Origin: Arcuatula senhousia
Lineage: Eukaryota; Mollusca; Bivalvia; Mytilida; Mytilidae
DNA: 64,000 nt
NCBI GenBank assembly: GCA_963971305.1
Contig: OZ020306.1
Coordinates: 73,877,022 to 73,941,021, forward strand
Direction of reading: 5' to 3'
Below the pieces are notes generated by a model. That model worked only from the letters and a program-made list of their open reading frames with translations, ran no database searches and had not been told where the DNA came from. Below, one piece after another: positions 1 to 12,140 of this stretch; position 1 is the stretch's first letter, and each line of letters starts with the position of its first letter. The position numbers were made by a program, and so were the translations under genes.

Positions 1-2000
1 TCAAATGCTTGTAGTGTAGTGTACATATCTGTTTTTATCTGTGGTTTTATATGTATGAAGGAGAGAGTAAAATTGAGATTGTTGTCATTTTATAATATGT
101 TGTCTGTTACGGTTGTGGCTAACTCACTATGCAGAGTTTTTATTTCATGTTTGAATGAATGCTTCACAATTCTGGGCCAGAGTTATAAGCAGTTTTGTTT
201 GTCTTAATTTCACACTACCTTACTATGATCAGGAGGGTATGTATAATTATCTGGCTGTTGTCATTACAAAAAGTCGTTAGGTATACATGTATATTTTTCC
301 GAAAATGAGTAGCAATCAAATCATTAAGTTAAAAAATGTAACAAAAAATCATAAATAGGGTTTCATGATTATTTTGGGGAACAGTTTTATAGGCAAATAA
401 ACATTTTGTTTTTATTTTGGTCCCGTCTGATACATACATCATTAATCATTTCCTAAGTCTAGTCAGATCCATGCCAAATAAGCCTCAGAATCACATAGGT
501 TCATTATTTAAATCTATAACTTTAATTTGATTTTTTTTTCTTTTCTTTTTGTTGGTGATGAAAACAGTTTTCATTTATATCAAAACAGGACTTTTATCAC
601 TATCACTATAAAACATCTTAGAAATAAATATCATTATTGTACTTAATAAAATTCCAAATGAATTCTCATGATCTTAAATACAAAGGCAGCACTTAGACTG
701 TTATCAATTAAAGTCGAGACTGAATATCCCCATACATGTGATTTTAACTATTTCAATACACAGTTGTTTGGTCTTATAATGTTCAGTTTTGTCATTAAGA
801 AAACGTAATTAAATCTAGATTTTCATAGCTCATGAATTTTTTAGGTCAAATTTAAAAAAAAAGCAAAATGTCTTTTCATTATAACTGTCCATATATTGTC
901 TTTGAGATTTTGGCTTGTTAACCAAACTTTTCCCGAAACAAACTGGCTGTATTTTCCTTAAGACTTAATTCACAATATAAATGTATCAAACATTATTGTA
1001 ATTCTGTTTTGTCTGTGTTTTCGTCCAATTATGTGATATTTTAATAATTGCCATAATTTATTGTGTAAAGAATGGTGCTTGTTTTTCTATCATGATTTCC
1101 TTCTCTTATCTCTTCTTAAGATCTATAATTTCTTATCTTTTTAAAACTGTGGAGTAATTAGACTTAGATTAAAGAGTCATAGGGTTTGGTGATAAACAGG
1201 GACCGATTCAGAGGTCCCTGTAAAGGGGATGGGCGTAATTGCTAAAAATGTCAGATTTTGATGAAAATTTGAAGTTGCTTGGTCAATTTTATACAGAAAA
1301 ATTTTAATTTCTCAATTAAATTAATAAAACCACTCCCTCTGAATCTGCCACTGATAAATCAAAATAAAATACTAGAGATTATAAATTGTGAGAATTTGGC
1401 TTGTACATTTTATAACTTCTGTTTAAATATCATGCAATTAGCATTCTGGCGTCGATGAAAGTTCCACATATTGATATAAACCAAAATTTAAAATTATAAG
1501 TATACTTACAAATACATGATATGGTTTTATGACATTTTCTTTGAATGAAAGATTTTGTTCCTTTTCTTCCGAGAAGAAGGCCAGTAATTTGGTGCATTGA
1601 TTTCCATGAGAAAAAAAGTGATTTTTATACTGAATTTGTTATGCATTTGTTAATTCCTAGTTTTATATGACAACAGAAATCCATGTTTTTTGTCAGTGTA
1701 TGATCTTAATTTGTTTGTCTAAACGTTTTTAAAACATTGTGATATTGTATAAATCTATGTAGAGAAACTTGTGTCAGGCTTACACAAGGACAAATACCAA
1801 TGAGATATAGGGCTTGAAACTCTGACCCTATATGGACTTCTATTCATTTTTAGATAGGAAGTAATGTAAAATTATTGCATTTGAATTGAAAAAAGAATTG
1901 AGGGTTTTAGCTAAAAGTTAGAATTTATGTTAAAAGCATTGTAGTTTTTTAAGTCATTCATGTAAGATTTTTGAACTTGTGAATAAATGAATTATTTTTA
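1..2000. other. AT-rich intergenic sequence, no gene seen
   Basis: No open frame longer than about 60 codons has any recognisable protein similarity. Around 1195-1355 there is a fragment (GATTCAGAGGTCCCTG ... CTCCCTCTGAATCTGCC) that resembles, in inverted orientation, sequence near 36450-36530, so it is a dispersed repeat. The rest shows nothing I can assign. Confidence 0.6.
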
Positions 2001-3320
2001 TACGACCGCAAATTTTTGCGATAGTATTATGTTATGTCGATGTCGTTGTTGTCGTCGTCGTCGTCGTTGTCGTCGTCTGTAGACACTTTGGTTTCCGTGC
2101 GATAACTTTAGTTGTAGTTAACCAATTGTTATAAAATTTTGATATGATGTTTATAACCACTAAAGGAAGGTTAGTATTGCATTTGGGGTTTCTGGCCCCT
2201 ACCGTTTTAGAAAAAAGGGCCAAAAGGGGCTAAAACGGGTGTATTGACAAAACATCTGTAGAATGTTTATTTTTCATCCGATTTTGATCATTCTTGTTTT
2301 ATTTTACTCCTCAATAAATTCTGTCAACAAAATGTAACAACACCTTTGACGTATCTTGTACCGTTACATTGCTATAAGGGGTCAAAAAGGGGCCACACCC
2401 AAAAAATCGACTTTTTTATTTGTGGTCCGATTTTCAAAATCTTTTTTTCATTGGAGTCCTTGTAAAAATCCCTGCCTGCATTTTTCAATCAGATTTGCAA
2501 TATCTCATACCGTTTTCGAGAAATTTAAGGGGTCAAAGGGGCCAAAAACGCCATTTATAAAAGTTTGTCCAGGCAAATAGTTTTTTACCAATATTAAGTT
2601 GTAGTGGGCCAGCCAATTGTTATGAAGTTTTAATATGATGATTATATCCACTAAAGAAATGTCGGTTTTGTATTTGGGGTTAGTGGCCCCTACTGTTTTA
2701 GAAAAAAGGGCCAAAGCGGCTAAAACGGGTGTATTGACAAAACTGTTGTAGAATGTTCATTATTCATTCTATTTTGAAATTTTTGTTGTTGTTGAAGTGC
2801 TCATAAAATTCTGTCTACTAAACGTGTCAATGATTTTGACATTTATTTCACCATTACATTGCTACAGGGGGCTAAAGACAGGCCACGCCCATAAAATCAA
2901 CTTTTTTATTTTTGGTCAGATTTTCAAAATCTTTTTTTCATTGGACTCCTTGTGAAAATCCCTGGCTGCGTTTTTCAATCAGATGTGCAATATCTCTTAC
3001 CGTTTTCGAGAAATTAGGGGTCAAAGGGGCCAAAAATACCAATTTTAAAAGTTTGTCAAGGCAAATTGTTTTATACTTAAAATTAAGTTGTAGTTATTAC
3101 ATGTATATAAATAAGGCTTTTTGTATTAGATGTTGATGTAAATATATATGTGTCAAAAATGCATTTTTAAGTCCACCATAGGATGCATGTGTCAAAAAGC
3201 TTTGTAAGTCCACCATGGGCTTCATGTGACCAGAGCAATTGACTATCCATATTAAGCCTCCAATGTACAGGGTTAAACTTGTTGCGGTCGTATCATGCTG
3301 CGCTCCGCGTAGCTTTTTAT
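2001..3320. mobile_element. Non-autonomous TIR element of the TACGACCGCAA family
   Basis: It begins with TACGACCGCAA at 2001 and ends with the exact inverse TTGCGGTCGTA at 3282-3292, followed by a T-rich tail. After a GTCGTCGTC microsatellite near 2045-2080 the body contains two imperfect copies of a unit of about 480 bp (roughly 2095-2580 and 2590-3080), each with GGGGTCAAAGGGGCCAAAA. It has no transposase frame, so it is probably mobilised in trans. Relatives or fragments lie at 6040-6408, 9841-10450, 13781-14160, 15710-15990, 20640-20890 and, as a bare terminus, 38321. Confidence 0.7.
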
Positions 3321-5395
3321 TTTTTTTCTTTTAAATTGATATGTAAATATAGGTATAAAAAAATCAGTAAAATGTAAAATAAAACCTTTATGATAGATTT
3401 TACCTATGTTTATTTATCATTTTGTAAAAGCCATTTTTCACAAGAAATTTACAACAGATTTGACTTGCTCAAAAAATTAAAAAAAAACTGTGGTACATAT
3501 GTTTATTTTCTCTCTTAAGACTTGTTGTTTTATGTTAATATACATATATATGTTTTTTGTTTGTTTTAATTTTGCCATTTTATTATATGAATTCTGCCGT
3601 AATGAAAATACATCTGTATGTAGGAATAATTGTTAACATAAAAGTTTTATGATAAGTACGATTGTTTTAGCAAGAAATTGTTAAACACAATCAGTCTGTT
3701 CAAATAGTGATTTTATGTTTTAAAAACTTTATTTTTGAGTTGCATATACTTTTTTTTTCGGTTTGACAATGTTTACAAAATAAAAAATAATTTGTTATAG
3801 AAAAATTGTGTTTGTTTACTGATGTGTAAATGTTATGTTAAAAAGAGAAAAGTAAATTATTTTTATTTTTTTAGCATCCATTTGTTTTTACCTTAAGGAA
3901 ACAAACTTAGTAAAATATTTTTTAACAATCCACATAGAATTATTATACAGCCTAAGAGAATGTTTTGATTGTTAAAAATAAGGTATTGAGTAATATATAA
4001 ATCAACTGATTTTATATTCATAGCTTATCAACATGTTAACAGTTCATAATATATAAAAGAAAAAAAAAAACAGATAAAAATGTCAGAAGATTATTGTGTG
4101 CATTTTAACCATTGGACCTTTCTTTTCAAAGTTGAGAAATTAACCCAGCAAGTAAATTGATTTTGTTTTCTATAATTCTGTCTTTTGTTAAAAGATAAAA
4201 AAAAAACATTTTCTATGTTGATAGTATCTTTGTTTGCACTAAAAAAACTAACATATGAAAGAAAACTAACACCGAGAAAGAAACTAAAATAAGGAAAGAA
4301 AAATAAATTTATAAGTATTTCATTTGTAAGTTATTTTTTGTTGACACTTTAATCTTTTGACAACGTGCCTTTAAACAATATGCAGAGGTTCTGCTAGGTG
4401 TATTTATATTGAAAATATGTTCACTTTGTTAATATTGAGAGATCTTAACGATCTGTGCAATATTGTTAATGTAAAAGACTAAAAAATAAATAAAAATTAT
4501 AAAATGGAATAAAAATAAATATCATAAATTTTGTTCCTGATTTGTTTTGTTTTTATGCCAAGGAAAATATGCATTGATACCGTAGAAGCTAAGAAGTAAC
4601 ATTGAGACAATAAGTCTAAAAAACAAGACTAAAGCATTTGACACAAAAATACCCCCCCCCCCCCCCCCAAAAAAAAAAAAAGAATAGGGAGAGTGTAGTT
4701 CATGCCTATCATATTGTCAAATAAACAATTAGATGATTTTTAGAACTACTGAATGGAGGTTCAAGAAGGATGGTAAAAATAAGATCGTTTGAAAGTGGAG
4801 AAATTTAAGACCACTATGGACTCAACTTGGTATTTGAATATTAAAAGAAAATTGTCAATTGAAACTGATTTTATGGTATTGAAAATTTCTCTGAATATTT
4901 GGATCTTAGAATTATAAACAAAATTCTCTGATCAGTTTGACTCTGTTAATAAGATCAGAAGTTTTGGTTCTTGGTCCATTTCAATCATTTATACCAAACT
5001 GTGGGAGCGCTTGATGATCTCAATGCCATGGTTCCAATTTAATTCTTGCACTGATGAAAAGCTGATCTTAAAGAGCAAAAACCCATATTTGTCTTCGAGC
5101 ACATGATGTCTTCTGTAAAATTCTTGAGTAAAGACAATAATTGAGGTGCAAAGAAAAAGCACATTTTGTGATGGTTAACTTAACCTTTTCGGGTTTACTT
5201 ATTGTGTATTGTAATTAACTCATTATTCTGGAACCTGTGAGACATGTATATGACACAAATATTCCAAACACAAGGTTATGCTGCTCTGCTATTAATGGGA
5301 GACGTCATGTTCTTGACAATCAACAAGTTCAGGATTTATATGTTTTTGCATTTATGGACATCTGACAAAAATTAAAGTTATTTGTTTTCGGAATT
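3321..5395. other. AT-rich intergenic sequence with a poly-C/poly-A tract
   Basis: No gene is supported. A run of about 18 C followed by about 13 A occurs at 4651-4681. The remainder is low-complexity AT-rich sequence without repeat structure I can define. Confidence 0.55.
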
Positions 5396-5397
5396 TT

Positions 5398-6050
5398 TGT
5401 CTCGCCTGCGACGAAAAGTCGCGGAAGGCGAGACATAGGTATTACTTTCCGGCGGCGGCAGCAGCGTCGTAAACTTTTTTGTAAGACTTTTGTTGAAAAT
5501 GAATGGTTGAAAAGTATTATAGCTAGGCATCTGATTTTTGGTATACAAACAGTTCAGGTTATGGTCTACGCAACTGTCACCATGCCGTGTGACCCTGACC
5601 CCATTTTCACGCTCCAGTGACTCTGTGAACTTAGGTCTTTTTTCAGGCTGTAAACTTTTTTGTAAGACTTTTGTGGACAATGAATGGCTTGAAAAGTATA
5701 ATAGCTAGGCATCTGATATTTGGTATACAGACAGTTCAGGTTATGGTCTACGCAACTGTCACCATGCCGTGTGACCCTGACCCCATTTTCACGCTCCAGT
5801 GACTCTGAGAACTTAGGTCTTTTTTCAGGCTGTAAACTTTTTTGTAAGACTTTTGTGGACGATGAATTGCTTGAAAAGTATAATAGCTAGGCATCTGATA
5901 TTTTGTATACAGACAGTATAGGTTATGGTCTACGCAGCTGTCACCATGCCGTGTGACCCTGACCACATTTTCACGCTCCAGTGACTCTGTGAACTTAGGC
6001 CCTTTTTCAGGCTGTAAACTTTTTTGTAAGACTTTGTGGACGAAGGGGCT
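5398..6050. mobile_element. GTCTCGCCTGCG-family element with three tandem ~190-bp units
   Basis: It opens with GTCTCGCCTGCGACG and a short inverted partner (CGGAAGGCGAGAC) near 5428, then a CGGCGGCGGCAGCAGCG stretch. Three copies of a unit of about 180-190 bp follow, starting near 5471, 5648 and 5830, each holding the phrase CATGCCGTGTGACCCTGACC. The 3' end is lost: near 6040 the sequence switches abruptly into the body of the TACGACCGCAA family. Confidence 0.65.
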
Positions 6051-6408
6051 TAAATGGTTGTTGTGACAAAACTTCTGTAGAATATTTTTTTTATCTGATT
6101 TTGATTATTCTTTTTTATTGTATTCCCCAATAAATTCTTTCAACTAAATGTGACAACGGTTTTTATGTATCTTTGTAGCGTGACATTGCTAAGGGGGTCA
6201 AAGTTTGGCCACGCCCCAAAAATCAACTTTTTTTATTTGTGGTCTGATTTTCAAAAAAAAAATTTCATTGGAATCCTTTTAAAAATCCCTGCCTGCGTTT
6301 TCAATCAGATTTGAATTATCTCTTACCGTTTTGAGAAATTTGGGGTCAAAAACGCCAATTAAAAGGGTTTCTTTGAACGTCCGATAACTTTTAAGTTGTA
6401 GTTTTTTA
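6040..6408. repeat. Left half of an interrupted TACGACCGCAA-family element
   Basis: The sequence matches the internal part of the element at 2001-3320 (GTTGTGACAAAACTTCTGTAG, then GGGGTCAAAGTTTGGCC). It breaks at 6408 inside the phrase AAGTTGTAGTT. The matching continuation (CAATTGATATGAAATTTT) resumes at about 9846, so the 3.4 kb between was inserted later. Confidence 0.65.
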
Positions 6409-9400
6409 GGCGAGCGGCGGATATCGAAAAAGTCGTCTAATTAAAAAGTTTAAATTACCCAAAAACCTCATGAGATTTCTTGAACTCAAATAAAAGGTAG
6501 ATTATTCTATTTTATGGATATATAAGTTTGACAAGTCGAATATGGTCAGAAGATATAAAAAAAATTGTTTTGTACATGTACCCTATGAAAATCTCTAACG
6601 GCTTGATTTTTAAAATTATTTTTTTACTTAAAAAAACACACACGAAAAAAAAATTTAAATCACATCATGAAATATTTTGCCCAATTCTTTGTTTGCAATT
6701 GAAATTTTCAAAAACAATAATAGTTTTCTACAATTTTCACCGAATTTAAAATCACGAATACAAGTAGCAAAAATACACGTTAATTTTAACTTGTGCTTAA
6801 TTAATTGTCATTAAAATCAAACAAATTGTATACTTAGATCAAGAAAATGTTGTAAGGCTAATTTTCAGTTAAAACTGCAAACTTCTGACGAATGATAATA
6901 AAGTTATACTTAATTGAATATGTAAGATTCTGAGAAAATTGACTGCAGATGACTCGGAAAACTGTCGGAGTGTCCCGTATTTACATTTTAACTATAATAT
7001 GATTGATTAGTAATTGTAAGAATTTTCATTTTTTGGTGTAATTATGAAGAATATGTGCTACTTTTGGGTTTGTGTGAACACAAGAAATCTATTATTTGGT
7101 CTTTGCTTTTATTTTTAAACCTGCGATGTTTGATAAAAGCACCAAAAAAAAAATTTGTGAAAGGTGTACTTGACTTTTGAGGTGCGTTTGTTATGTTGAA
7201 CTGAATAAAAATTCGATTGCAGAAAAATAATAAATTAATGCCGTTTATTTTGGCGAAAATATTTGAAATTATGTTACTAAACTACCTACTTGAAACTAAA
7301 AGTATAAACTGTGCAAGAAAGCATCCAGGAGCAAATCAAGAAATTTTCAAAAAAAGGGGGAGGGCTCTATGTAAAGCCTTTTTGTTGAAGATGTTCATTA
7401 CAGTTTTGCCTGAAATCTATAGATTTTTTTTTACATTTTGTCACTAACCGACATTAAGGGGCTCCCGGAACAGCTTATCTGCTGGAGCCGTCATTGTCAT
7501 CGCTTAAAAAGTTCTAATCTTCAAGCTCAAATTGCACAATGTTCTGACCATTGTAGAGGCGTCAAACTAATATGTTCTGAAAGCCAAAACTTTCATCTCT
7601 CTATTAAGTCCAAAATATCTCCCAAGGTTTGTTATTAAGTTATAACACTTAAAAGTTTTTAAAACCTCTAATCGCTACTTAACTCTTATGTGTTTTTAGT
7701 TAATTTTTCGATGATTTTCTTTCTTTTTTCTGTGCAAAGTTATTGTTCTCAACTTAACTTGCTGGATTCAAGATATTTTTGTTGGTTTTTGATTCCTATT
7801 CCGTTTCAAACATCTTAATGGTAACTCAGTACACGTTTTTAGCTCACATGACCCGAAGTGTCATGTGAGCTATTGTCATCACTTGGCGTCCGTCGTCCGT
7901 CCGTCGTCCGTCCGTCGTCCGTCGTCCGTAAACTTTTTAAAACGTTTACTCCTCTGACACCATAAGTCCAATTGCAACCAAACTTGGTATGGTTGTTTAT
8001 TAGCATTTGGTGCTTAGAACTGATGTGGGGATTTTTGATTCGTCGTAAAACATGGCCGCCATGGCTAAAAATAGAACATAGGGGTAAAATGCAATTTTTT
8101 GCAAATAACTCAAAAACGGCTACAGATATCAAAATTCTGGCATAGGGTAAAAGTGATCAGCATTTCAAGATTTACCTACCCTGAAATTTTGAAGAAAATC
8201 CAACGACCCATGTAGGAGTTATTGCCCTTTTTGTGGATTTTTTGCAAATTTTGCACCTGTTTAGCTCAATATCTTGAAAACTATACTAGATATTTGAGAA
8301 ATTTAAATTGCATATTGTTAAGCACATCAAGATCTACAAAATATGTAACAGGGTCAACGTTGTAGGACCTTTCCTTTTAGGAGTTATTGCCCTTAGAACG
8401 TCAAAATTTAGCATTTTAACAGCATTTCCTTATTACATTGAAAACGTTAACTCCTCTGACACTTTAAGTCCAAATGGAACCAAACTTGGTATAGTTGTTT
8501 ATTAGCATTAGGTGTATAGAACTGATGTGGGGATTTTTGATTGGTCGTAAAACATGGCCGCTGTGGCTAAAAATAGAACATAGAGGTAAATGGCAGTTTT
8601 TTGCAAATAACTCTAAAACGGTGACAGATTTCAAAAGTTTGATTGGGAACAAAAGTGATCAGCACCTCAAGATCTACCAGCTCTGAAATGTTGAAGAAAA
8701 TCCAACAACCCATGTAGGAGTTATTGCCCTTTTTGTGGATTTTTTGCAAATTTTGCACCTGTTTAGCTCAATATCTTGAAAACTATACTAGATATTTGAG
8801 AAATTTAAATTGCATATTGTTAAGCACATCAAGATCTACAAAATATGTAATAGGGTCAACGTTGTAGGACCTTTCCTTTTAGGAGTTATTGCCCTTAGAA
8901 CGTAAAAATTTAGCATTTTAACAGCGTTTCCTCATTACATTGAAAACGTTAACTCCTCTGACACTTTAAGTCCAAATGGAACCAAACTTGGTATTATTGT
9001 TTATTAGCATTAGGTGTATAGAACTGATGTGGGGATTTTTGATTGGTCGTAAAACATGGCGGCTGTGGCTAAAAATAGAACATTAGGTTAAACTGCATTT
9101 TTTTTGCAAACAACTCAAAAAGGGTGACAGATTTTTAGATTTTGATTGAGAACAAAAGTGATCAGCACCTTTAGATCCACCATATTGTCAGATGACCCCC
9201 TTATTAATCTTATGACCCTTTCAACGTTAAATAGATTTTGCCTTATAACCTTTACTTCAGGCACATATGTCAGGTGAGCGATTCAGGCTCCTGGGAGCCT
9301 CTTGTATTAAAAACCTAATATTCTGGTATAATCCACAAATGTGGTGTTTTTGAGTCAATGGACACATTTGAACCATTTATTTTTGTTACGAACAAAAGAT

Positions 9401-9840
9401 AAGATAATGTTTTACAAAAAGAGGAAAAAAGTAAGTGAAAATGTGAATTATTTTTTTTGCAATTCAAACTTTTATACACAAAAATCATAATAATTTGACC
9501 CTTTTCTAAAAATAGAAAAAATGGCGTAATAAATTTCATCAAAGAGACCAAAAGTTGATAATTTATATTCACTTATATATGTAAGTAATATTAAGTCTTT
9601 ATTTTCTAACTTTTAACCACATGTTGTAACATTTTAGTTGCCTTAATGTTTGCAGACTCAAACTTTTAGATTTTGGGTAGTGACATTTGACCTTTAATTT
9701 TTTCATGTTCTGACCAGATTTCAAATGGCAAACATCGACATTATTAAAGCTGAAATATTAAACTATCAATATAGTTAAAAATATCCCATGAGGTTTTTGG
9801 GTAATTTAAATTTTTGTCAAGACCCTTTCCGCCGCTCGCC
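6409..9840. mobile_element. 3.4-kb insertion bounded by GGCGAGCGGCGG inverted repeats
   Basis: The left end GGCGAGCGGCGG (6409-6420) is matched exactly in inverse by CCGCCGCTCGCC (9829-9840). A second inverted block follows inside each end, sharing TTTAAATTACCCAAAAACC. The outer sequence on both sides belongs to one TACGACCGCAA-family element, so this is a clean insertion. No transposase frame survives in 6421-7838. The interior hosts a further repeat at 7841-9305. Confidence 0.6.
7841..9305. mobile_element. AGCTCAC-family element with three ~503-bp tandem units
   Basis: It starts AGCTCACATGACC with an immediate inverted partner (TCATGTGAGCT), then a (GTCCGTC)n microsatellite at about 7888-7929. 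Three units beginning near 7939, 8443 and 8946 follow, each with AACTCCTCTGACAC and AACCAAACTTGGTAT. It ends CAGGTGAGCGATTCAGGCTCCTGGGAGCCTC, given here in two parts: CAGGTGAGCGATTCAGG and CTCCTGGGAGCCTC. This layout (short inverted ends, microsatellite, tandem core) is known for non-autonomous elements of bivalves. A truncated copy starts at 19196. Confidence 0.7.
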
Positions 9841-10450
9841 TATTTCAATTGATATGAAATTTTCATATGATGTTTGTTACCAGATAAGGAAGGTTGGTAT
9901 TGAATTTGGGGTCTGTAGCCCCTACTGTTTCAGAAAAAGGGGCTAAAATGGGTTTATTGACAAAACTTCTGTAGAATGTTTATTTTACCGATTTTGATCA
10001 TTCATTTATTTAATGTATTCCTCTATAAATTCTGTCAACTAAATGTGACAATTGCTATGATATATGCTGGATCGTAACCTTGCAAAGGGGGGTCAAAATT
10101 GGGCCACACCCCAAAAATCAACTTTTTTATTTGTGGTCCAATTTTCAAATTCTTTTTCAATTGGAAACCTTGTGAAAATCCCAACCTAAGTTTTTGCAAT
10201 CAAATTTGCAATATATCTTACCGTTTTTGAGAAATTAAGTGTCAAAGGGACCAAAACGCCAGTTATTAGAGTCCTTAAAAGTTGGTATACATAATAAAAT
10301 CAAATATGCAAAGAAAGTCCACCACAGAATGAATGTGTCAAAGTGCTTTGTGAGTCCATCATGGGCTGCATGTGTCCAAAGCATTTGACACTCCAACGTA
10401 CATGGTTCAACATGTAGCGATCGAATCTTGCTGCGCCATAGCTTTTTATT
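9841..10450. repeat. Right half of the interrupted TACGACCGCAA-family element
   Basis: It continues the element broken at 6408: CAATTGATATGAAATT, GGGGTCTGTAGCCCCTACTG and GGGGGGTCAAAATTGGGCC match the body at 2580-3080. It ends near 10405-10440 with a degraded terminus (GTAGCGATCGAATCTTGCTG) and a T-rich tail. Confidence 0.6.
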
Positions 10451-10504
10451 TTTCTTGCTATCCTCAGTTTTGAATTTTGCTTCCTTTTAATATTCTTGCA
10501 TATT

Positions 10505-11640
10505 AACTATTGATTGTAACCCCACTTACGGAGGGGGGTATATTGCAATCACCTTGTCCGTCTGTCTGTCCGCTACAAACTTCCGTTAGATTTCTCGGCT
10601 TAGCTAACTGTCAGTAACTGCGAGTGTTCTCAAGAGAGTTCCTTTACGTCTTGTTGTTCTCGTATAGTAATCTTGTCCAGGTCTCTCTTGGTGAATTGAA
10701 CTTTTATCGATTTGATTTTCTAAAGTGTATTATTTTTGTGCTTTGTACAATATTAACAATAGGGGGAAGGTTGGGCAAAAAAAAACTAGTTCAACCCCTC
10801 CACATTTTATATGTGCCTGTCCTAAGTCAGGAATCTTTGTCAAAGCTTTTGTTTGTCCCTGTCAACTATCTGATTTTTGTTCTATGTCCAGAAATTGGTC
10901 TTTCGTTGATAATCTAGGGATTTGTTTGAATCTTATGTGTTGTATTTTTAGTCTTGGGCCAATGCAGGGACCTCTGGTCATGTTGAAGACTGCTGGGTGT
11001 TTTCCATTGTGGTTTTTAAATCGCTGTTTCTTTAACGTTAGTTGTGTTGCTAACACTTATTCCAAATCTCTTTATCTGTTCTACTGAAGGGATTGATTTC
11101 AGATTTGGTACACAGTTTAAGCATGATAAGTTGTACTGTGTCTCCACTTTCCAGGCCAGTCGCACATCCGATTTCTGCTTGCCAGGTCGACTAAGACGTC
11201 ATTAAGGGTCAAAAATGGACAATTTTCGTAAGAGATTTCTTAGCTTCAACTAAAAGGACTGACTTTAAATTTCGTACACAGCTTTAGTACGATGTGTTGT
11301 AACGTGCCTCCTACCCTTTCCAGGTCAGTAGGACATCCCCTTCCTGTTTTCCGAATGGCCGAGTGGGGCATCCTTAGCACGACTTAGTGTACCCCCTGCT
11401 AACCATATTGTTGATACCTTCGCTTTTGTTCTTTGTATTAGAGCGCATCATTGGTTCTTCTATGCGTTTTATACTGGATACTTGTTTTAAGCCAGTTCTA
11501 CGGAAGTAGGAGGCATATAGTGTTCTCTTCCGTTCGTCCGTTCGTCCGTCCGTCCCATTGTTGTGAGATGTGGTATTATGTCTTTAAGACATATTCTTCT
11601 TATCGATGTTGGCGTTTTCTTATCTCTTTGGTGGCTTTTC
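10505..11640. repeat. Cluster of dispersed repeats upstream of the lectin gene
   Basis: Three layers are visible. A CCCCACTTACGGAGGGGGG start with CCGTCTGTCTGTCCG lies at 10517-10575. A fragment at 10615-11090 also occurs at 30125-30640 and, inverted, at 23800-24110. Two units of about 170 bp around 11090-11350 each have GATTTGGTACACAG or ATTTCGTACACAG. At 11500-11615 another family (GCATATAGTGTTC, GTCCGTCCGTCC, TCTTTAAGACATATTC) recurs at 57695-57780 and 59625-59705. Short frames here are repeat artefacts. Confidence 0.6.
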
Positions 11641-12085
11641 AAGAATTTCTCTAGCTAACTGGTTAAGCATTCCAAATACCGGTAAATGGTGCATTTTTTT
11701 TGTAATTAGTAGACATGTATAAAAGCTACATGTATGTAAAATATTCTTAAGTTGTTGTTTAATGGGCAATGTCTTTGCTTTTTTTAAGAATTATCAACTA
11801 TAAGATAAGGGCCTAAATGTTAATTCTTTTATGGATGTAAAGTCCCAGGGACTTCTTGTTGTACAAAATCTTTGACCAGTGACTTGAACATGTCTAATTC
11901 CGGATATAAGATTTCATAAGAGTTAACATTAATGTTATTGTAAATCTAAGAGGCCGTACGAATTAATTAACGTACGATTATATTATTTGACTGCAAAGTG
12001 CGCGTTTCCTTTTGAGGATTATTTTACTTATAAACTGGCAATTTTACTACTTATGTTAACGGTTTGTTCTTGAGTTTAGTCTAAG

Positions 12086-12140
12086 ATGTGGAGGGAGGTG
12101 TTTTTAGTTTTATTTTGTGCTATTTTCAAACTCTTTTACG
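12086..12140 (+). CDS. Lectin gene exon 1: start codon and signal peptide
   Basis: It encodes MWREVFLVLFCAIFKLFY plus one base of the next codon: a charged start, a hydrophobic core and an Ala at residue 19 as a plausible cleavage site. An in-frame TAG at 12077 rules out an upstream start in this exon. The donor GTAAGA leaves phase 1, matching exon 2. Intron 1 (12141-13553) contains nothing I can assign. Confidence 0.72.

Noticed and set aside
10624..11087. Overlapping frames of 97 and 120 codons as a small membrane protein
   Set aside because: The sequence is a dispersed repeat also found at 30125-30640 and 23800-24110, with the frames not preserved between copies.
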